A stretch of DNA of 64,000 nt from Streptomyces sp. NBC_00162 (lineage in GTDB: Bacteria; Actinomycetota; Actinomycetes; Streptomycetales; Streptomycetaceae). This document shows positions 1-10,427 of the stretch, one piece after another. The stretch is taken from NCBI RefSeq assembly GCF_024611995.1, contig NZ_CP102509.1, forward strand, positions 3,534,001 through 3,598,000, written 5' to 3'. The notes below the pieces were generated by a model that saw nothing but the letters and a program-made list of their open reading frames with translations, was not told where the DNA came from and did not search any database. Positions within the stretch are counted from its first letter, which is position 1. Every line of letters starts with the position of its first letter. A program made the translations under genes and the position numbers.

Positions 1-38
1 GGGGCGAATGTCCGTACTGCCCATCCCCCGGAGGAACG

Positions 39-1481
39 ATGGCGTCCGCGACGGAGCCCCGTACCGAACACACCGGGCTGCGGCGCAGCCTCGGCTTCCG
101 GGACCTGGTCGTCTACGGGCTGCTCTTCATCGCGCCCATGGCCCCGGTCGGGGTCTTCGGCACCCTGGACGCCAAGTCGCACGGCGCCGTGGCCCTCGTC
201 TACCTCGCCGCGACGGTCGCCATGGCCTTCACCGCCTTCTCGTACGCCCAGATGGTGCGGGTCGCCCCGCAGGCCGGCTCGGTCTTCACCTATGCCCGCA
301 AGGGCCTCGGCGAGGGGCCCGGCCTGATCGCCGGGTGGATGGCGATGCTCGACTACCTGCTGATCCCGGCGGTCGCCTACCTGTTCTCGGGGATCGCGAT
401 GAACGCCCTGGTGCCGGAGGTCTCCCGGTGGGCGTGGACCGCCCTGGCCGTCGTGGTCACAACCCTGCTGAACCTGTGGGGCGTACGGGCGGCCGCCCGC
501 GTGGGCTTCGCCGTGCTGGCCATGGAAATCCTGGTGCTCCTGGTCTTCCTGGTCGCGGCGGTGACCGTCCTGGCGCGGGACGGGGCGCAGCGCGGCTGGC
601 TGTCCCCGCTGACCGGCGACGGCTCGCTGGGCTTCTCGACGGCCGCCGTACTGGGCGCGGTGTCGGTCGCGGTGCTCTCGTACCTGGGCTTCGACGCGAT
701 CGTCTCCTTCGCGGAGGAGGTCACGGGGGGCTCGGCGCGGGTGGCCCGGGCGGTGCTGTTCTGCCTGGCGCTGGCCGGGGTGCTGTTCATCGCCCAGACC
801 TACCTCGTCGCGCTGCTCAGCCCGGTCACCTCGGCGGAGCTGGCGGCCGATCCGGCGCAGCAGGGGCCGGCCTTCTACAACGCGGTGGAGGCCTCGGTCG
901 GCTTCTGGCTGCACGACCTGGTGGCGATCTCCAAGGCGATCGGGGCGGCCTTCGCGGCGCTGGCCGGGCAGGCGGCCGCCGGGCGGCTGCTGTTCGCGAT
1001 GGCCCGGGAGCGGCGGCTGCCGGGCGTGCTCGCGCGGACCTCGGACGGCACGCCGCGGCCGGCGCTGCTGGTGGCGGCCACGGTGACGCTGGTCGCGGCG
1101 GTGTGGGCGGCCAGGCGTGCCGACGGGCTCGACCATCTGGTGTCGGTCGTCGACGTCGGGGCGCTGGTGGCCTTCACTCTGCTGCACGCCTCCGTGGTGG
1201 GCTGGTTCGTCGTCCAGCGCCGGGAGGGCCCGCCCAGCTGGTGGAAGCACCTGGTGGTCCCGGTGCTGGGGGCGGCGGTGACCGTCACGGTGATCGTGGA
1301 GGCCTCCCGGGAGGCGCAGGTGGTGGGGGCGGCGTGGCTGGCGGTGGGCCTGGGCCTGCTGGTGGTGCAGCGCGGTCGCCGGGATTCCGACAGCGGCGCC
1401 GACACCGGCGCGGACATCCGCCCCGACAGCGGCGCCGACACCGGCGCGGACATCCGCCCCGACATCGGCGCCGGACCCTGA
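39..1481 (+). CDS. APC-superfamily amino acid permease
   Basis: A 480-residue polytopic membrane protein that probably imports an amino acid or amine by proton symport. Hydrophobic segments run along almost the whole length, consistent with about twelve helices, and the segment [15 protein letters not shown] near residue 220 matches the conserved GFD...EE region of APC carriers. A GGAGG ribosome site lies four bases before the ATG. The substrate cannot be told from sequence. The last 30 residues are an Asp/Gly/Ala-rich tail encoded by a duplicated 36-bp unit, unlike the rest of the protein and probably dispensable for transport. Confidence 0.88.
   Translation: MASATEPRTEHTGLRRSLGFRDLVVYGLLFIAPMAPVGVFGTLDAKSHGAVALVYLAATVAMAFTAFSYAQMVRVAPQAGSVFTYARKGLGEGPGLIAGWMAMLDYLLIPAVAYLFSGIAMNALVPEVSRWAWTALAVVVTTLLNLWGVRAAARVGFAVLAMEILVLLVFLVAAVTVLARDGAQRGWLSPLTGDGSLGFSTAAVLGAVSVAVLSYLGFDAIVSFAEEVTGGSARVARAVLFCLALAGVLFIAQTYLVALLSPVTSAELAADPAQQGPAFYNAVEASVGFWLHDLVAISKAIGAAFAALAGQAAAGRLLFAMARERRLPGVLARTSDGTPRPALLVAATVTLVAAVWAARRADGLDHLVSVVDVGALVAFTLLHASVVGWFVVQRREGPPSWWKHLVVPVLGAAVTVTVIVEASREAQVVGAAWLAVGLGLLVVQRGRRDSDSGADTGADIRPDSGADTGADIRPDIGAGP
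1389..1460 (+). repeat. Two identical 36-bp direct repeats in the permease 3' end
   Basis: Two identical 36-bp units (1389-1424 and 1425-1460) are followed by the first bases of a third. They are in frame and encode [12 protein letters not shown] twice in the C-terminal tail of the permease. The copy number probably varies by replication slippage without a frameshift, because the unit length is a multiple of three. Confidence 0.9.
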
Positions 1482-1502
1482 GACGCTGTCAGCGGCGCCC
1501 GT

Positions 1503-1508
1503 TAGCCT
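1503..1508 (+). promoter_or_regulatory. Candidate -10 element for leaderless xseA
   Basis: TAGCCT ends six bases before the xseA ATG and no Shine-Dalgarno sequence precedes that ATG. This is the spacing expected when transcription starts at the A of the start codon. The -35 region is weak. Confidence 0.4.
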
Positions 1509-1514
1509 GCGTAC

Positions 1515-2729
1515 ATGGGACTCAATACGTCGGCCGAGGCGCCGCTGCCGGTAGGCCAGGTGTCCCGGCTCATCGGGGGCTGGATCGAGCGGCTCGGCCA
1601 GGTGTGGGTGGAGGGGCAGATCACGCAGCTCTCGCGGCGGCCGGGAGCGGGGGTGGTCTTCCTGACGCTGCGCGACCCCTCGCACGACATCTCGGTCAGC
1701 GTGACCTGCTTCCGCCAGGTCTTCGACGAGGTCGCGGACGTCGTGTCGGAGGGGGCGCGCGTCGTCCTGCTGGCCAAACCCGAGTGGTACGCCCCGCGCG
1801 GGCAGCTGTCCCTGCGGGCCACGGAGATACGGCCGGTCGGCATCGGGGAGCTGCTGGCCCGGCTGGAGCGGCTGAAGCGGTCCCTGGCCTCGGAGGGCCT
1901 GTTCGCGCTGGACCGCAAGAAGCCGCTGCCCTTCCTGCCGCAGCTGATCGGGCTGGTGGTCGGGCGGGCCTCGGCGGCCGAGCGCGACGTACTGGAGAAC
2001 GCCCGGCGCCGCTGGCCGGCGGTCCGCTTCGAGGTGCGCAACGTCGCCGTCCAGGGCGTGCACGCGGTGCCGCAGGTGATCCAGGCGGTCAAGGAGCTCG
2101 ACGCCCTCGACGAGGTCGACGTGATCATCGTGGCGCGCGGCGGCGGCAGCGTGGAGGACCTGCTGCCCTTCTCCGACGAGGAGGTCGTACGGGCGGTCGC
2201 GGCGGCCCGTACCCCGGTGGTCTCGGCGATCGGCCACGAGCCGGACTCCCCGCTGCTGGACCTGGTCGCGGACCTGCGGGCCTCCACGCCCACGGACGCG
2301 GCCAAGAAGGTGGTCCCGGACGTCGGCGAGGAGCTGGAGCGCGTACGCCAGTTGCAGGGCCGGGGGCTGCGCGCGGTGAGCGGGCTGCTGGACCGAGAGG
2401 AGCGCGGCCTCGCGCACGCCCTCGCCCGGCCGGTGTTCGTCCATCCGCAGCGGATGGTCGAGACCCGCGAGGACGAGCTGGAGGCCCTGCTCGGGCGCAG
2501 CAGGCGGACGCTGGGCCACCTGCTGGACCGGGCCGATTCGGAGCTCGCGCACACCCTCGCCCGGGTGGTGGCGCTGTCGCCCGCGGCGACCCTGGAGCGG
2601 GGGTACGCGGTGCTCCAGCGGGCCGACGGGCACGTGGTGCGCGCGCCGGAGGAGGTCGCGGAGGGCGAGGTGCTGCGTGCGCGGGTGGCGGAGGGAGAGT
2701 TCTCCGTACGGGTCGCCGAGGCCGAATAG
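1515..2729 (+). CDS. xseA: Exodeoxyribonuclease VII large subunit
   Basis: Catalytic subunit of exonuclease VII, which degrades single-stranded DNA from both ends in the cytoplasm. An OB-fold-like N-terminal domain occupies about residues 15-105. The family signature [12 protein letters not shown] begins at residue 208, and [10 protein letters not shown] followed by [11 protein letters not shown] matches the conserved metal-binding core. At 404 residues it has normal family length. The small-subunit gene follows 68 bases downstream, so the two are probably co-expressed. The message may be leaderless, as no ribosome site is visible before the ATG. Confidence 0.95.
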   Translation: MGLNTSAEAPLPVGQVSRLIGGWIERLGQVWVEGQITQLSRRPGAGVVFLTLRDPSHDISVSVTCFRQVFDEVADVVSEGARVVLLAKPEWYAPRGQLSLRATEIRPVGIGELLARLERLKRSLASEGLFALDRKKPLPFLPQLIGLVVGRASAAERDVLENARRRWPAVRFEVRNVAVQGVHAVPQVIQAVKELDALDEVDVIIVARGGGSVEDLLPFSDEEVVRAVAAARTPVVSAIGHEPDSPLLDLVADLRASTPTDAAKKVVPDVGEELERVRQLQGRGLRAVSGLLDREERGLAHALARPVFVHPQRMVETREDELEALLGRSRRTLGHLLDRADSELAHTLARVVALSPAATLERGYAVLQRADGHVVRAPEEVAEGEVLRARVAEGEFSVRVAEAE

Positions 2730-2797
2730 CGGGCAGCAGACGGCGACACACTGCCGCAATCAAGTCGTTGCACTACACACATAGGGTGGAAAAGGGA

Positions 2798-3019
2798 ATG
2801 GCAGAGGCCGAAACGGCGCTGGGGTACGAGCAGGCCCGCGACGAGCTCATCGAGGTCGTCCGCAAGCTGGAGGCCGGCGGGACGTCGCTGGAGGACTCGC
2901 TGGCGCTCTGGGAGCGCGGCGAGGAGCTGGCGAAGGTGTGCCGGCACTGGCTGGAGGGGGCCAGGGCGCGGCTGGACTCGGCGCTCGCGGCGCGCGACGA
3001 CGCGGCCGAGGAGCAGTGA
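2798..3019 (+). CDS. xseB: Exodeoxyribonuclease VII small subunit
   Basis: A 73-residue partner of XseA. The motif [18 protein letters not shown] in the middle is the family hallmark, and the protein is predicted to be a helical hairpin that binds the large subunit. The start is the ATG at 2798, preceded by AAAGGGA. A longer reading frame through xseA in another phase is an artefact of GC-rich DNA. The location just after xseA is the usual arrangement. Confidence 0.95.
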   Translation: MAEAETALGYEQARDELIEVVRKLEAGGTSLEDSLALWERGEELAKVCRHWLEGARARLDSALAARDDAAEEQ

Positions 3020-3045
3020 TCCCGATCACCACCGTGGCTATTTAG

Positions 3046-3075
3046 TTGAAAGTTCACCTATTTTCGCCGTAGAGT
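3046..3075 (+). promoter_or_regulatory. Promoter of the nitroreductase-family gene
   Basis: TTGAAA (3046-3051) and TAGAGT (3070-3075) are separated by 18 bases and match housekeeping-sigma -35 and -10 elements. They lie 41 bases before the chosen ATG. The surrounding block is noticeably AT-richer than its neighbours. Confidence 0.6.
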
Positions 3076-3116
3076 CGGGGACATCGCTTCACCCACGTAT
3101 GGAAGAAGGCTTTCCG

Positions 3117-3707
3117 ATGTCTCTCGTTCTTGACTCCGCCGCGCAGGACCTGCTGTTCCGCGAGGCCCGTACGGCCAACTCGTTCTCCGACGAGCCGGTC
3201 ACCGAGGAGCAGGTGCAGGCGATCTACGACCTGGTGAAGTACGGCCCCACCGCCTTCAACCAGACCCCGCTGCGCATCACCCTGGTCCGCTCCCCCGAGG
3301 CCCGCGAGCGCCTCGTGAAGCACCTGGCCGAGGGCAACCAGGCCAAGACCGCCGCCGCGCCGCTGGTCGCGATCCTCGCCGCCGACAACGAGTTCCACGA
3401 GGAGCTCCCGGCGCTGCTGCCGCACTTCCCGCAGGCCAAGGACATGTTCTTCGCCGAGCGCCCGGTCCGCGAGCAGTCCGCCCTGCTCAACGCCGCGCTG
3501 CAGGCCGCGTACTTCATCGTCGGCATCCGCGCCGCCGGCCTGGCCGCGGGCCCGATGACCGGCGCCGACCTGGCCGGCATCCAGAAGGAGTTCCTGGACG
3601 CCGACCACACCCCGCTGATGATCGTCAACATCGGCAAGCCGGGCGAGGACGCCTGGTTCCCGCGCTCCCCGCGCCTGGCGTTCGACGAGGTCGTCACCAC
3701 CGTCTGA
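3117..3707 (+). CDS. Nitroreductase family protein, malonic semialdehyde reductase (RutE/HadB) type
   Basis: A probable FMN-dependent oxidoreductase of 196 residues. The segments REARTANSFSDEPV and YGPTAFNQTPLRI near the N-terminus match the RutE/HadB subgroup, whose members reduce malonic semialdehyde to 3-hydroxypropionate in pyrimidine breakdown. The start at 3117 is favoured because GGAAGAAGG (3101-3109) is an ideal ribosome site for it; an in-frame ATG at 3099 would place that site inside the gene. No other pyrimidine-catabolism gene is adjacent, so the substrate is inferred from family only. Confidence 0.85.
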   Translation: MSLVLDSAAQDLLFREARTANSFSDEPVTEEQVQAIYDLVKYGPTAFNQTPLRITLVRSPEARERLVKHLAEGNQAKTAAAPLVAILAADNEFHEELPALLPHFPQAKDMFFAERPVREQSALLNAALQAAYFIVGIRAAGLAAGPMTGADLAGIQKEFLDADHTPLMIVNIGKPGEDAWFPRSPRLAFDEVVTTV

Positions 3708-3722
3708 GCCACCCCGCACGGC

Positions 3723-3764
3723 AAACGGCCGCGCGCCCCGGTTTCCCGGGGCGCGCGGCCGTTT
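3723..3764. terminator. Bidirectional hairpin terminator
   Basis: A perfect 19-bp stem (3723-3741 with 3746-3764) closes over a TTTC loop. Its ends are AAA and TTT, so it can serve both the nitroreductase gene and the convergent DUF4245 gene. Confidence 0.85.
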
Positions 3765-3826
3765 CGCGTTGCCGAACTCGCGTTGCCGAAGGTTTCGCGC
3801 TGCCGAAGGTTTCGCGCTGCCGAAGG
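3762..3826. repeat. Tandem 16-17 bp repeats
   Basis: About four head-to-tail copies of a unit whose consensus is TTTCGCGCTGCCGAAGG. The last two copies (3793-3809, 3810-3826) are identical and the first two are diverged. The array starts at the edge of the terminator stem and ends 16 bases before the stop codon of the convergent gene. Confidence 0.8.
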
Positions 3827-3842
3827 TTTCCGGCCGAAGACC

Positions 3843-4397
3843 TCAGGCGCCCTGCTGGCCCTGCTTGAACTCCAGCGCCGCCGCCATCGTGCCGAGCTGC
3901 TCGAAGGAGGCCGTCCCGGTGACCACCGTGACGTAGCCCTGCTCCTGCTTCACGAGGGCGTCGTACTTCTCGCCGTCCCAGCGCTCCCAGACCGCGTCGC
4001 CCACCTGCTGCGTCTGCCCGGTGGGCTTCGCCTTCTGGGTGACCGCACCGAGGTACTTGGCGGAGGTGTCCGTGGACTGCTCCACCGACACGTACTGCCG
4101 GTCCGGGTCCTGGAAACCCAGGTGCCAGGCGTTGGAGTCCTTGCGCTGGTACGTCACCGAGGTCGCCCGCCACTCCGCCGGCAGCCCCACCGGGACGGCC
4201 ACGGGGTACGGTGCGGCGCGCCGGGCCGTGAGCGTCTCCACCCGGTAGTCGACCGTGCGCGTCGGATCGGCGTTCTCGTCATGTGGGACGAAGAGGTAGA
4301 TCCCCGCGACCACGACGCCGATCACCGCCAGCGATCGGACCATGTCCCAGACCGTCTGCTTGCCTTTCATACCTGCCACGGCACCATCGTCCCGCAT
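3843..4397 (-). CDS. DUF4245 domain membrane protein
   Basis: A 184-residue protein with one N-terminal membrane segment (about residues 19-37, [16 protein letters not shown]) and an extracytoplasmic domain resembling the actinobacterial DUF4245 family, whose function is unknown. Conserved-looking pieces are [12 protein letters not shown] and AVWERWDG. The start is uncertain: GTG at 4379 and ATG at 4370 are in frame and would shorten only the cytoplasmic tip. It is divergent from glpX, and the same neighbourhood is, from memory, found in other streptomycetes. Confidence 0.8.
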   Translation of the reverse strand: MRDDGAVAGMKGKQTVWDMVRSLAVIGVVVAGIYLFVPHDENADPTRTVDYRVETLTARRAAPYPVAVPVGLPAEWRATSVTYQRKDSNAWHLGFQDPDRQYVSVEQSTDTSAKYLGAVTQKAKPTGQTQQVGDAVWERWDGEKYDALVKQEQGYVTVVTGTASFEQLGTMAAALEFKQGQQGA

Positions 4398-4595
4398 GCG
4401 CGCGAGCGATCACCGCCGGGGTCGCCCCGGACTCCTGTGCGGCGCGCCACCGCGGTCGGCAAGACGTCCGCTCAGGCCAATCGGCTGACCGATATCCCGC
4501 TCATACGTGACCCGCCCTGCTCAATATGTCGACGTACCGATAGAGTTCCAGCACCCTCACATCCCGGCCGTCGTCGTACAGAAAGGTGCGCTCCG

Positions 4596-5627
4596 ATGAC
4601 CGAGCACAACCTGCCGCCCCAGCTCGAAGTCTCTCCCGAAGCCCCCGACCGCAACCTCGCCCTGGAACTCGTCCGGGTGACCGAGGCCGCAGCCATGGCC
4701 GCGGGCCGGTGGGTCGGCCGCGGTGACAAGCTCGGCGCGGACGGCGCCGCGGTCAACGCGATGCGGACCCTGATCTCCACCGTCTCGATGAACGGCGTCG
4801 TCGTCATCGGCGAGGGGGAGAAGGACGAAGCCCCCATGCTCTTCAACGGCGAGCGGGTCGGCGACGGCACCGGCGCCGAGGTCGACATCGCCGTGGACCC
4901 GATCGACGGCACCACCCTGAACGCCAAGGGCATGCCGAACGCCATCGCCGTCCTGGCCGCCGCCGACCGCGGCACCATGTTCGACCCGTCGGCCGTCTTC
5001 TACATGGAGAAGCTGGTCACGGGCCCGGAGGCTGCCGACTTCGTCGACATCAACGCACCCGTCTCGGTGAACATCCGGCGCGTCGCCAAGGCCAAGGGGA
5101 TGGCCGTCGAGGACGTCACGGTCGTCATCCTGGACCGCCCCCGCCACGAGGGCATCGTCAAGGAGATCCGCGAGACCGGCGCGCGGATCAAGTTCATCTC
5201 GGACGGCGACGTCGCGGGCTCGGTCATGGCCGTGCGCGAGGGCACCGGCGTGGACCTGCTCCTCGGCATCGGCGGCACCCCCGAGGGCATCATCTCGGCG
5301 TGCGCCATAAAGTGCCTCGGCGGCACGATCCAGGGCAAGCTGTGGCCCAAGGACGAGGCCGAGCGCCAGAAGGCCCTCGACGCGGGCCACGACCTGGACC
5401 GGGTTCTGCACACGAACGACCTGGTGTCCGGCGAGAACGTCTTCTTCGTCGCCACCGGCATCACGGACGGCGAACTGCTGCGCGGCGTCCACTACCGCTC
5501 GGAGACCGCGACCACGTCCTCGCTGGTCATGCGCTCGAAGTCGGGCACGATCCGGCAGATCGACTCGACGCACCGTCTGTCGAAGCTGCGCGCGTACAGC
5601 GCGGTCGACTTCGACCGGGCCCAGTAG
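4596..5627 (+). CDS. glpX: Fructose-1,6-bisphosphatase, class II
   Basis: Gluconeogenic enzyme that hydrolyses fructose 1,6-bisphosphate to fructose 6-phosphate in the cytoplasm. The metal-binding signatures [12 protein letters not shown] (residues 71-82) and DPIDGTT (101-107) are intact, and GIGGTPEG with KCLGG follows in the second half. The length of 343 residues is typical. The ATG at 4596 has GAAAGG nine bases upstream. A much longer in-frame reading upstream has no family similarity and is ignored. Confidence 0.96.
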   Translation: MTEHNLPPQLEVSPEAPDRNLALELVRVTEAAAMAAGRWVGRGDKLGADGAAVNAMRTLISTVSMNGVVVIGEGEKDEAPMLFNGERVGDGTGAEVDIAVDPIDGTTLNAKGMPNAIAVLAAADRGTMFDPSAVFYMEKLVTGPEAADFVDINAPVSVNIRRVAKAKGMAVEDVTVVILDRPRHEGIVKEIRETGARIKFISDGDVAGSVMAVREGTGVDLLLGIGGTPEGIISACAIKCLGGTIQGKLWPKDEAERQKALDAGHDLDRVLHTNDLVSGENVFFVATGITDGELLRGVHYRSETATTSSLVMRSKSGTIRQIDSTHRLSKLRAYSAVDFDRAQ

Positions 5628-5640
5628 GACCAGGGCGGGC

Positions 5641-5691
5641 ACAGCGAGAGGGGCGGTCACCGCGTGCGGCGGTGACCGCCCCTCTCGCTGT
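5641..5691. terminator. 23-bp perfect hairpin terminator
   Basis: Arms 5641-5663 and 5669-5691 are perfectly complementary around a five-base loop. The hairpin lies between the convergent glpX and WhiB-like genes and can terminate both. There is no long T-tract, which is common in Streptomyces. Confidence 0.85.
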
Positions 5692-5734
5692 CCCCGCGCA
5701 TTCCGTACGGTGCTGCGCGCCCGGGGTACGGGGC

Positions 5735-6103
5735 TCAGCCCGCGGCGGCGATCGGCCCGGACCCGGGGGCCTGGCGCAGTTCTGCGGCCCTGCGCCGCAT
5801 CCGGGCCAGGACCACCCGGCGCTCGGCGGCGGTGAGGCCGCCCCAGACCCCGTACGGCTCGGGCTGGAGCAGCGCGTGCTCCCGGCAGGCGACCATGACC
5901 GGGCAGCGGGCGCAGACGCGCTTGGCGGCCTCCTCGCGGGAGAGCCGGGCCGCCGTGGGCTCTTTGGAGGGGGCGAAGAACAGGCCCGCCTCGTCGCGGC
6001 GGCACACCGCCTCCGCATGCCATGGGCCGTCCTCAGCCCTCGCCGGCACCCGCGGCTTCGGCACGACGGCAACCTTCAGGGACTGATGCGGCGGATGCGG
6101 CAC
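5735..6103 (-). CDS. WhiB-family iron-sulfur transcription factor
   Basis: A 122-residue WhiB-like protein, probably binding a redox- or NO-sensitive [4Fe-4S] cluster and the main sigma factor. The four cluster cysteines are Cys34, Cys64, Cys67 and Cys73 (CARCPVMVAC), followed by the GVWGG turn at 85-89 and a basic C-terminal helix. The start is GTG with AGGAG a few bases upstream. It converges on glpX. Which Wbl subclass it belongs to was not resolved; the position near glpX recalls WblI of S. coelicolor. Confidence 0.93.
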   Translation of the reverse strand: MPHPPHQSLKVAVVPKPRVPARAEDGPWHAEAVCRRDEAGLFFAPSKEPTAARLSREEAAKRVCARCPVMVACREHALLQPEPYGVWGGLTAAERRVVLARMRRRAAELRQAPGSGPIAAAG

Positions 6104-6237
6104 GGTCTACTCCTGACGACGGATACGCGAGCGAGAGACGATGCACCTGTCCCTACCCGCTGTGCGTGCCCCTATGCACCGGGTACCGGCGGGCGGCGGG
6201 GGTTCGTCCGAAACGCGACCCCCGCGGGGAGCCGCTC

Positions 6238-6930
6238 TCAGCCGTCCAGGCGCTTGCGCATCCGGTCCGCCAGATCGACCAGCCGGGCGCCGGGCCTGGG
6301 CCGTGCCTCGATGTTGCCCAGCAGGGCGAAGCCGCGGACGATCACGACCGGGGCCTGCGGGTCGGTCTCCCCGCGGCCCTCGCCGCGCACCTCGAAGTTG
6401 CCGAGGACTCCGCTTCCGTAGCCGCGCAGGGTGACGTTCTCCGGAACCAGGACCTCCACGTTCCCGAGGACGCAGGTCACGTTGATCTCGGTGACCTGCT
6501 GTTCGAAGACCGCCTCGGTGAGGTCGATGGTGATGTCGCCCATGACCGAGACCGCACGGGTGAGCGCGCCCGGCCGCCAGCGGCCCTTGCGGGCGGAGCT
6601 GCTGCACACGGCGACGACCGTCTCGGTGTAGCCCGCCGCCGTGGCGTGGGCCGCATACGCGGGCGCGGCCGAGGTGTGGCCGGTGCCCGGCGCGGGGAGG
6701 TCCCGTACGAGCAGTTCCAGCTCGCCCACCGTCTTGACGGCGTACAGCGAGTCCAGGCGCTCGGAGTGTTCCTCGGAGGTCAGCCGGCCCTCGGCGAGGG
6801 CGTCGGCGAGGATCTGCGCGATCCGGTCCCGGTCGGCGTCGGAGGCGCGCAGTTCGGCCGCCGCGGGGGCGGGAGCCGGCGCGGGGGCAGGGGCGGCGGG
6901 GTGCTTTTCCAGGTCCACGCGACCCAGCAT
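6238..6930 (-). CDS. DUF1707 domain protein with LiaF-like C-terminal region
   Basis: A 230-residue protein. An Ala/Pro linker (residues 11-25) precedes ELRASDADRDRIAQILADAL...GRLTSEEHSERLD, the N-terminal DUF1707 helical module found in many actinobacterial proteins. The C-terminal half (GDITIDLTEAVF, VTCVLGNVEVLVPENV, LLGNIEAR) has the beta-repeat look of LiaF/DUF2154-type domains linked to cell-envelope stress signalling. No membrane segment is evident. No Shine-Dalgarno precedes the ATG, and TATCGT eight bases upstream could be the -10 of a leaderless message. Function unknown. Confidence 0.82.
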   Translation of the reverse strand: MLGRVDLEKHPAAPAPAPAPAPAAAELRASDADRDRIAQILADALAEGRLTSEEHSERLDSLYAVKTVGELELLVRDLPAPGTGHTSAAPAYAAHATAAGYTETVVAVCSSSARKGRWRPGALTRAVSVMGDITIDLTEAVFEQQVTEINVTCVLGNVEVLVPENVTLRGYGSGVLGNFEVRGEGRGETDPQAPVVIVRGFALLGNIEARPRPGARLVDLADRMRKRLDG

Positions 6931-6940
6931 AGCGAGACAC

Positions 6941-6954
6941 GATAGATCGCGATA
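6941..6954. promoter_or_regulatory. Palindromic ATCGCGAT element before the DUF1707 gene
   Basis: GATAGATCGCGATA contains the 8-bp palindrome ATCGCGAT (6946-6953) just upstream of the DUF1707 start and overlapping its probable promoter. It resembles the TATCGCGATA-type boxes that precede some envelope and PadR-linked actinobacterial genes. An operator role is a guess. Confidence 0.3.
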
Positions 6955-7088
6955 CTCCCGCGTGAGCCCGAGTGAACCCGAGTGAGCCTTACCTCACAGA
7001 CACGGGCACCCCGGGAGGTTCTACGCTGGTGGACTGCGCTGCCAATTGGTCGCCAGCGCTGTCTGCCGAGTGAGGAATGACTGCCGTC

Positions 7089-8756
<1,668 letters not shown>

Positions 8757-8768
8757 CGAGTCGCTGCG

Positions 8769-8797
8769 CCGGGGCAGGGAGGCTGCGCCTGCCCCGG
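8769..8797 (+). terminator. Terminator after the class I fumarase
   Basis: CCGGGGCAGG (8769-8778) pairs with CCTGCCCCGG (8788-8797) over a nine-base loop, 12 bases after the fumarase stop. Confidence 0.7.
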
Positions 8798-8811
8798 TTC
8801 CGCGTGGTCGT

Positions 8812-8834
8812 GCCCGGGCCGCAACGGCCCGGGC
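8812..8834 (-). terminator. Terminator of the toxin-antitoxin-like pair
   Basis: GCCCGGGCCG (8812-8821) pairs with CGGCCCGGGC (8825-8834) over a CAA loop. It lies 16 bases beyond the end of the minus-strand small gene. Confidence 0.65.
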
Positions 8835-8850
8835 GTATCCCAGGTGCGCG

Positions 8851-9102
8851 TTACAGGTAGGTCACCTGGCGAATGTAGACGCACTCACTCCTGGGGATGA
8901 TCAGATAGACGAACATGCCGTCGTCAAGGTTCATGACGGCACCCTTCGGCCCCATCTCGCGGTAGGCGGTGCCGTCGAGGTAGAGCGCTTCCGATGCTCG
9001 TACGAGTTCGTCAGCGGCCTTTTCCACTTCCGCTACGAACGCCGGCGGGGCGCCTCCGGTGACGTACTCCTCGCTGGGGTCGTACTCCCACCTCCAGGTC
9101 AC
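8851..9102 (-). CDS. Small protein, RelE/ParE-like toxin candidate
   Basis: An 83-residue protein. A helical first half (FVAEVEKAADELVRASEAL) is followed by beta-like stretches ending in FVYLIIPRSECVYIRQVTYL, an order resembling RelE/ParE ribonuclease or gyrase toxins. No catalytic residues could be assigned. Its GTG start overlaps the TGA of the upstream gene (GTGA at 9099-9102), so the two are translationally coupled. Toxin function is inferred from size, fold-like pattern and gene pairing, not from a firm family match. Confidence 0.6.
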   Translation of the reverse strand: MTWRWEYDPSEEYVTGGAPPAFVAEVEKAADELVRASEALYLDGTAYREMGPKGAVMNLDDGMFVYLIIPRSECVYIRQVTYL

Positions 9103-9455
9103 GCGGTCACCGCCTCCGCGGCCTCGGCCTCGACAGCGGCCAGCTCGTCCATGGCGGGGCGGAAGTCCGGATCATCCTTGCCGGTGGTGCGGTGAATGGC
9201 AGCCAGGGCGTCATTGCGACGAGTGAAGAGGTCTGGACGCCGTTCGATCTCCACCTCGCGCATCCACCAGTCGAGCCAGTGTGTGAGGTGGCCGATCTTC
9301 CCACTGCGGATGGCCGCGGCCAGCGCGTTTTCCTTGTGCTGCTCCAGCTCCGCCAGACGGTGCGGGGCGATGCGGGCGAGGGCGACACGTACGGCGTCGG
9401 GGGCGCGCTCGGGGCGCGGGATCAGCTCCGCGCCGTGGTCCGACTGTGTGGTCAC
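9099..9455 (-). CDS. DUF6247-like protein, antitoxin candidate
   Basis: A 118-residue soluble, charged, mostly helical protein. The piece HKENALAAAIRSGKIGHLTHWLDWWM is reminiscent of DUF6247 proteins, which are small streptomycete proteins of unknown function. The start is GTG at 9455 with a consensus GGAGG (9461-9465) five bases before it. It is the first gene of a coupled pair with the RelE/ParE-like protein, so it would be the antitoxin if the pair is a toxin-antitoxin module. A longer reading frame running through the opposite GDPD gene is a shadow. Confidence 0.65.
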   Translation of the reverse strand: MTTQSDHGAELIPRPERAPDAVRVALARIAPHRLAELEQHKENALAAAIRSGKIGHLTHWLDWWMREVEIERRPDLFTRRNDALAAIHRTTGKDDPDFRPAMDELAAVEAEAAEAVTA

Positions 9456-9600
9456 GGTGTCCTCCAAGGGGTGCCTCGGCCAGCGTATCCATTCCTCGAC
9501 GCCGTGAAGGCCGGAGTGCCCACTCCTGATCGGCACCGGGTTAACGTCAGGGACACAGGGGCGCACCTGCCTGTTCACCCCGGTTTGCAAGGATTTCCGT

Positions 9601-10371
9601 ATGACTGTGATGTCCTCTCCCCGCACCGACCGCGCCGTCCGCGTGGTCGCCCATCGGGGGGCCTCCCACGAGCACCCCGAGCACACCATGGCCGCGTACC
9701 GGCAGGCCATCGAAGACGGGGCCGACGCGCTCGAGTGCGATGTGCGGCTGACCGCCGACCGGAAGCTGGTCTGTGTGCACGACCGGCGGGTCGAGCGGAC
9801 CTCCGACGGGCGCGGGGTCGTCTCCGAGATGACGTACGAGGAGCTCCGCGCGCTCGACTTCGGGGCGTGGAAGGGGGCCGCGCACGCCGGGGCCCGGGTG
9901 CTGCTCTTCGAGGACCTGCTGCGGGAGGCACTGGCGGCGCCGCGGCCGGTCGGGCTCGCGGTCGAGACCAAGCACCCGTCCCGCGCGGGCGGGCGGCTGG
10001 AGGCCGAGCTGGTGCGGATGCTCCGGGAGTACGGGCTGGCCGACGGGGCCACCGGCCGCGTCGAGGTGATGAGCTTCTCGCGCACGGCGCTGACCCGGAT
10101 GCACCGGCTCGCGCCCGGCCTGCCCGCCGTGTTCCTCATCGAGCGCACCGTCCGCCCGGTGCGGCCCCCGTACGCGACCCACGCGGGCCCGGGCATCGAC
10201 CTCGTGCGGCGGGACCCGGGTCTGGTGGCCCGGCTGAAGGCCAAGGGGCTGTCCGTCCGGGTGTGGACCGTGGACGAGGCGGAGGACGTGGAGCTGTGCG
10301 TGCGGCTCGGCGTGGACACGATCATCACCAACCGGCCGCGGGAGGTACGGAAACTGCTGCTCGACATGTAG
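9601..10371 (+). CDS. Glycerophosphodiester phosphodiesterase
   Basis: Hydrolyses glycerophosphodiesters to an alcohol and glycerol 3-phosphate. The catalytic motif HRGASHEHPEHT (residues 18-29) and the metal/acid site ECDVRLTADRKLVCVHD are both present, and VWTVDEAEDVELCVRLGVD with TNRP near the C-terminus completes the GDPD TIM barrel. It has 256 residues and no signal peptide, so it is cytoplasmic. AAGGA precedes the ATG by several bases. Confidence 0.93.
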   Translation: MTVMSSPRTDRAVRVVAHRGASHEHPEHTMAAYRQAIEDGADALECDVRLTADRKLVCVHDRRVERTSDGRGVVSEMTYEELRALDFGAWKGAAHAGARVLLFEDLLREALAAPRPVGLAVETKHPSRAGGRLEAELVRMLREYGLADGATGRVEVMSFSRTALTRMHRLAPGLPAVFLIERTVRPVRPPYATHAGPGIDLVRRDPGLVARLKAKGLSVRVWTVDEAEDVELCVRLGVDTIITNRPREVRKLLLDM

Positions 10372-10372
10372 G

Positions 10373-10400
10373 CACCCGGCCGGGGTGCGCCGGCCGGGTG
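10373..10400. terminator. Hairpin between GDPD and SGNH hydrolase genes
   Basis: CACCCGGCCGG (10373-10383) pairs with CCGGCCGGGTG (10390-10400) over a six-base loop, between two convergent genes. Confidence 0.75.
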
Positions 10401-10427
10401 TGGGGGGTCGGGTGGAGCGGGGCGGGG

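Noticed and set aside
8..3019. A 1003-codon plus-strand frame crossing the permease and xseA genes
   Set aside because: It is a shadow in another phase with an Arg/Gly/Pro-rich translation. Only its last 73 codons are a real gene, xseB.
9099..10367. A 422-codon minus-strand frame containing the DUF6247-like gene
   Set aside because: The first three quarters lie opposite the GDPD gene and have no family character. The real start is GTG 9455 with GGAGG.
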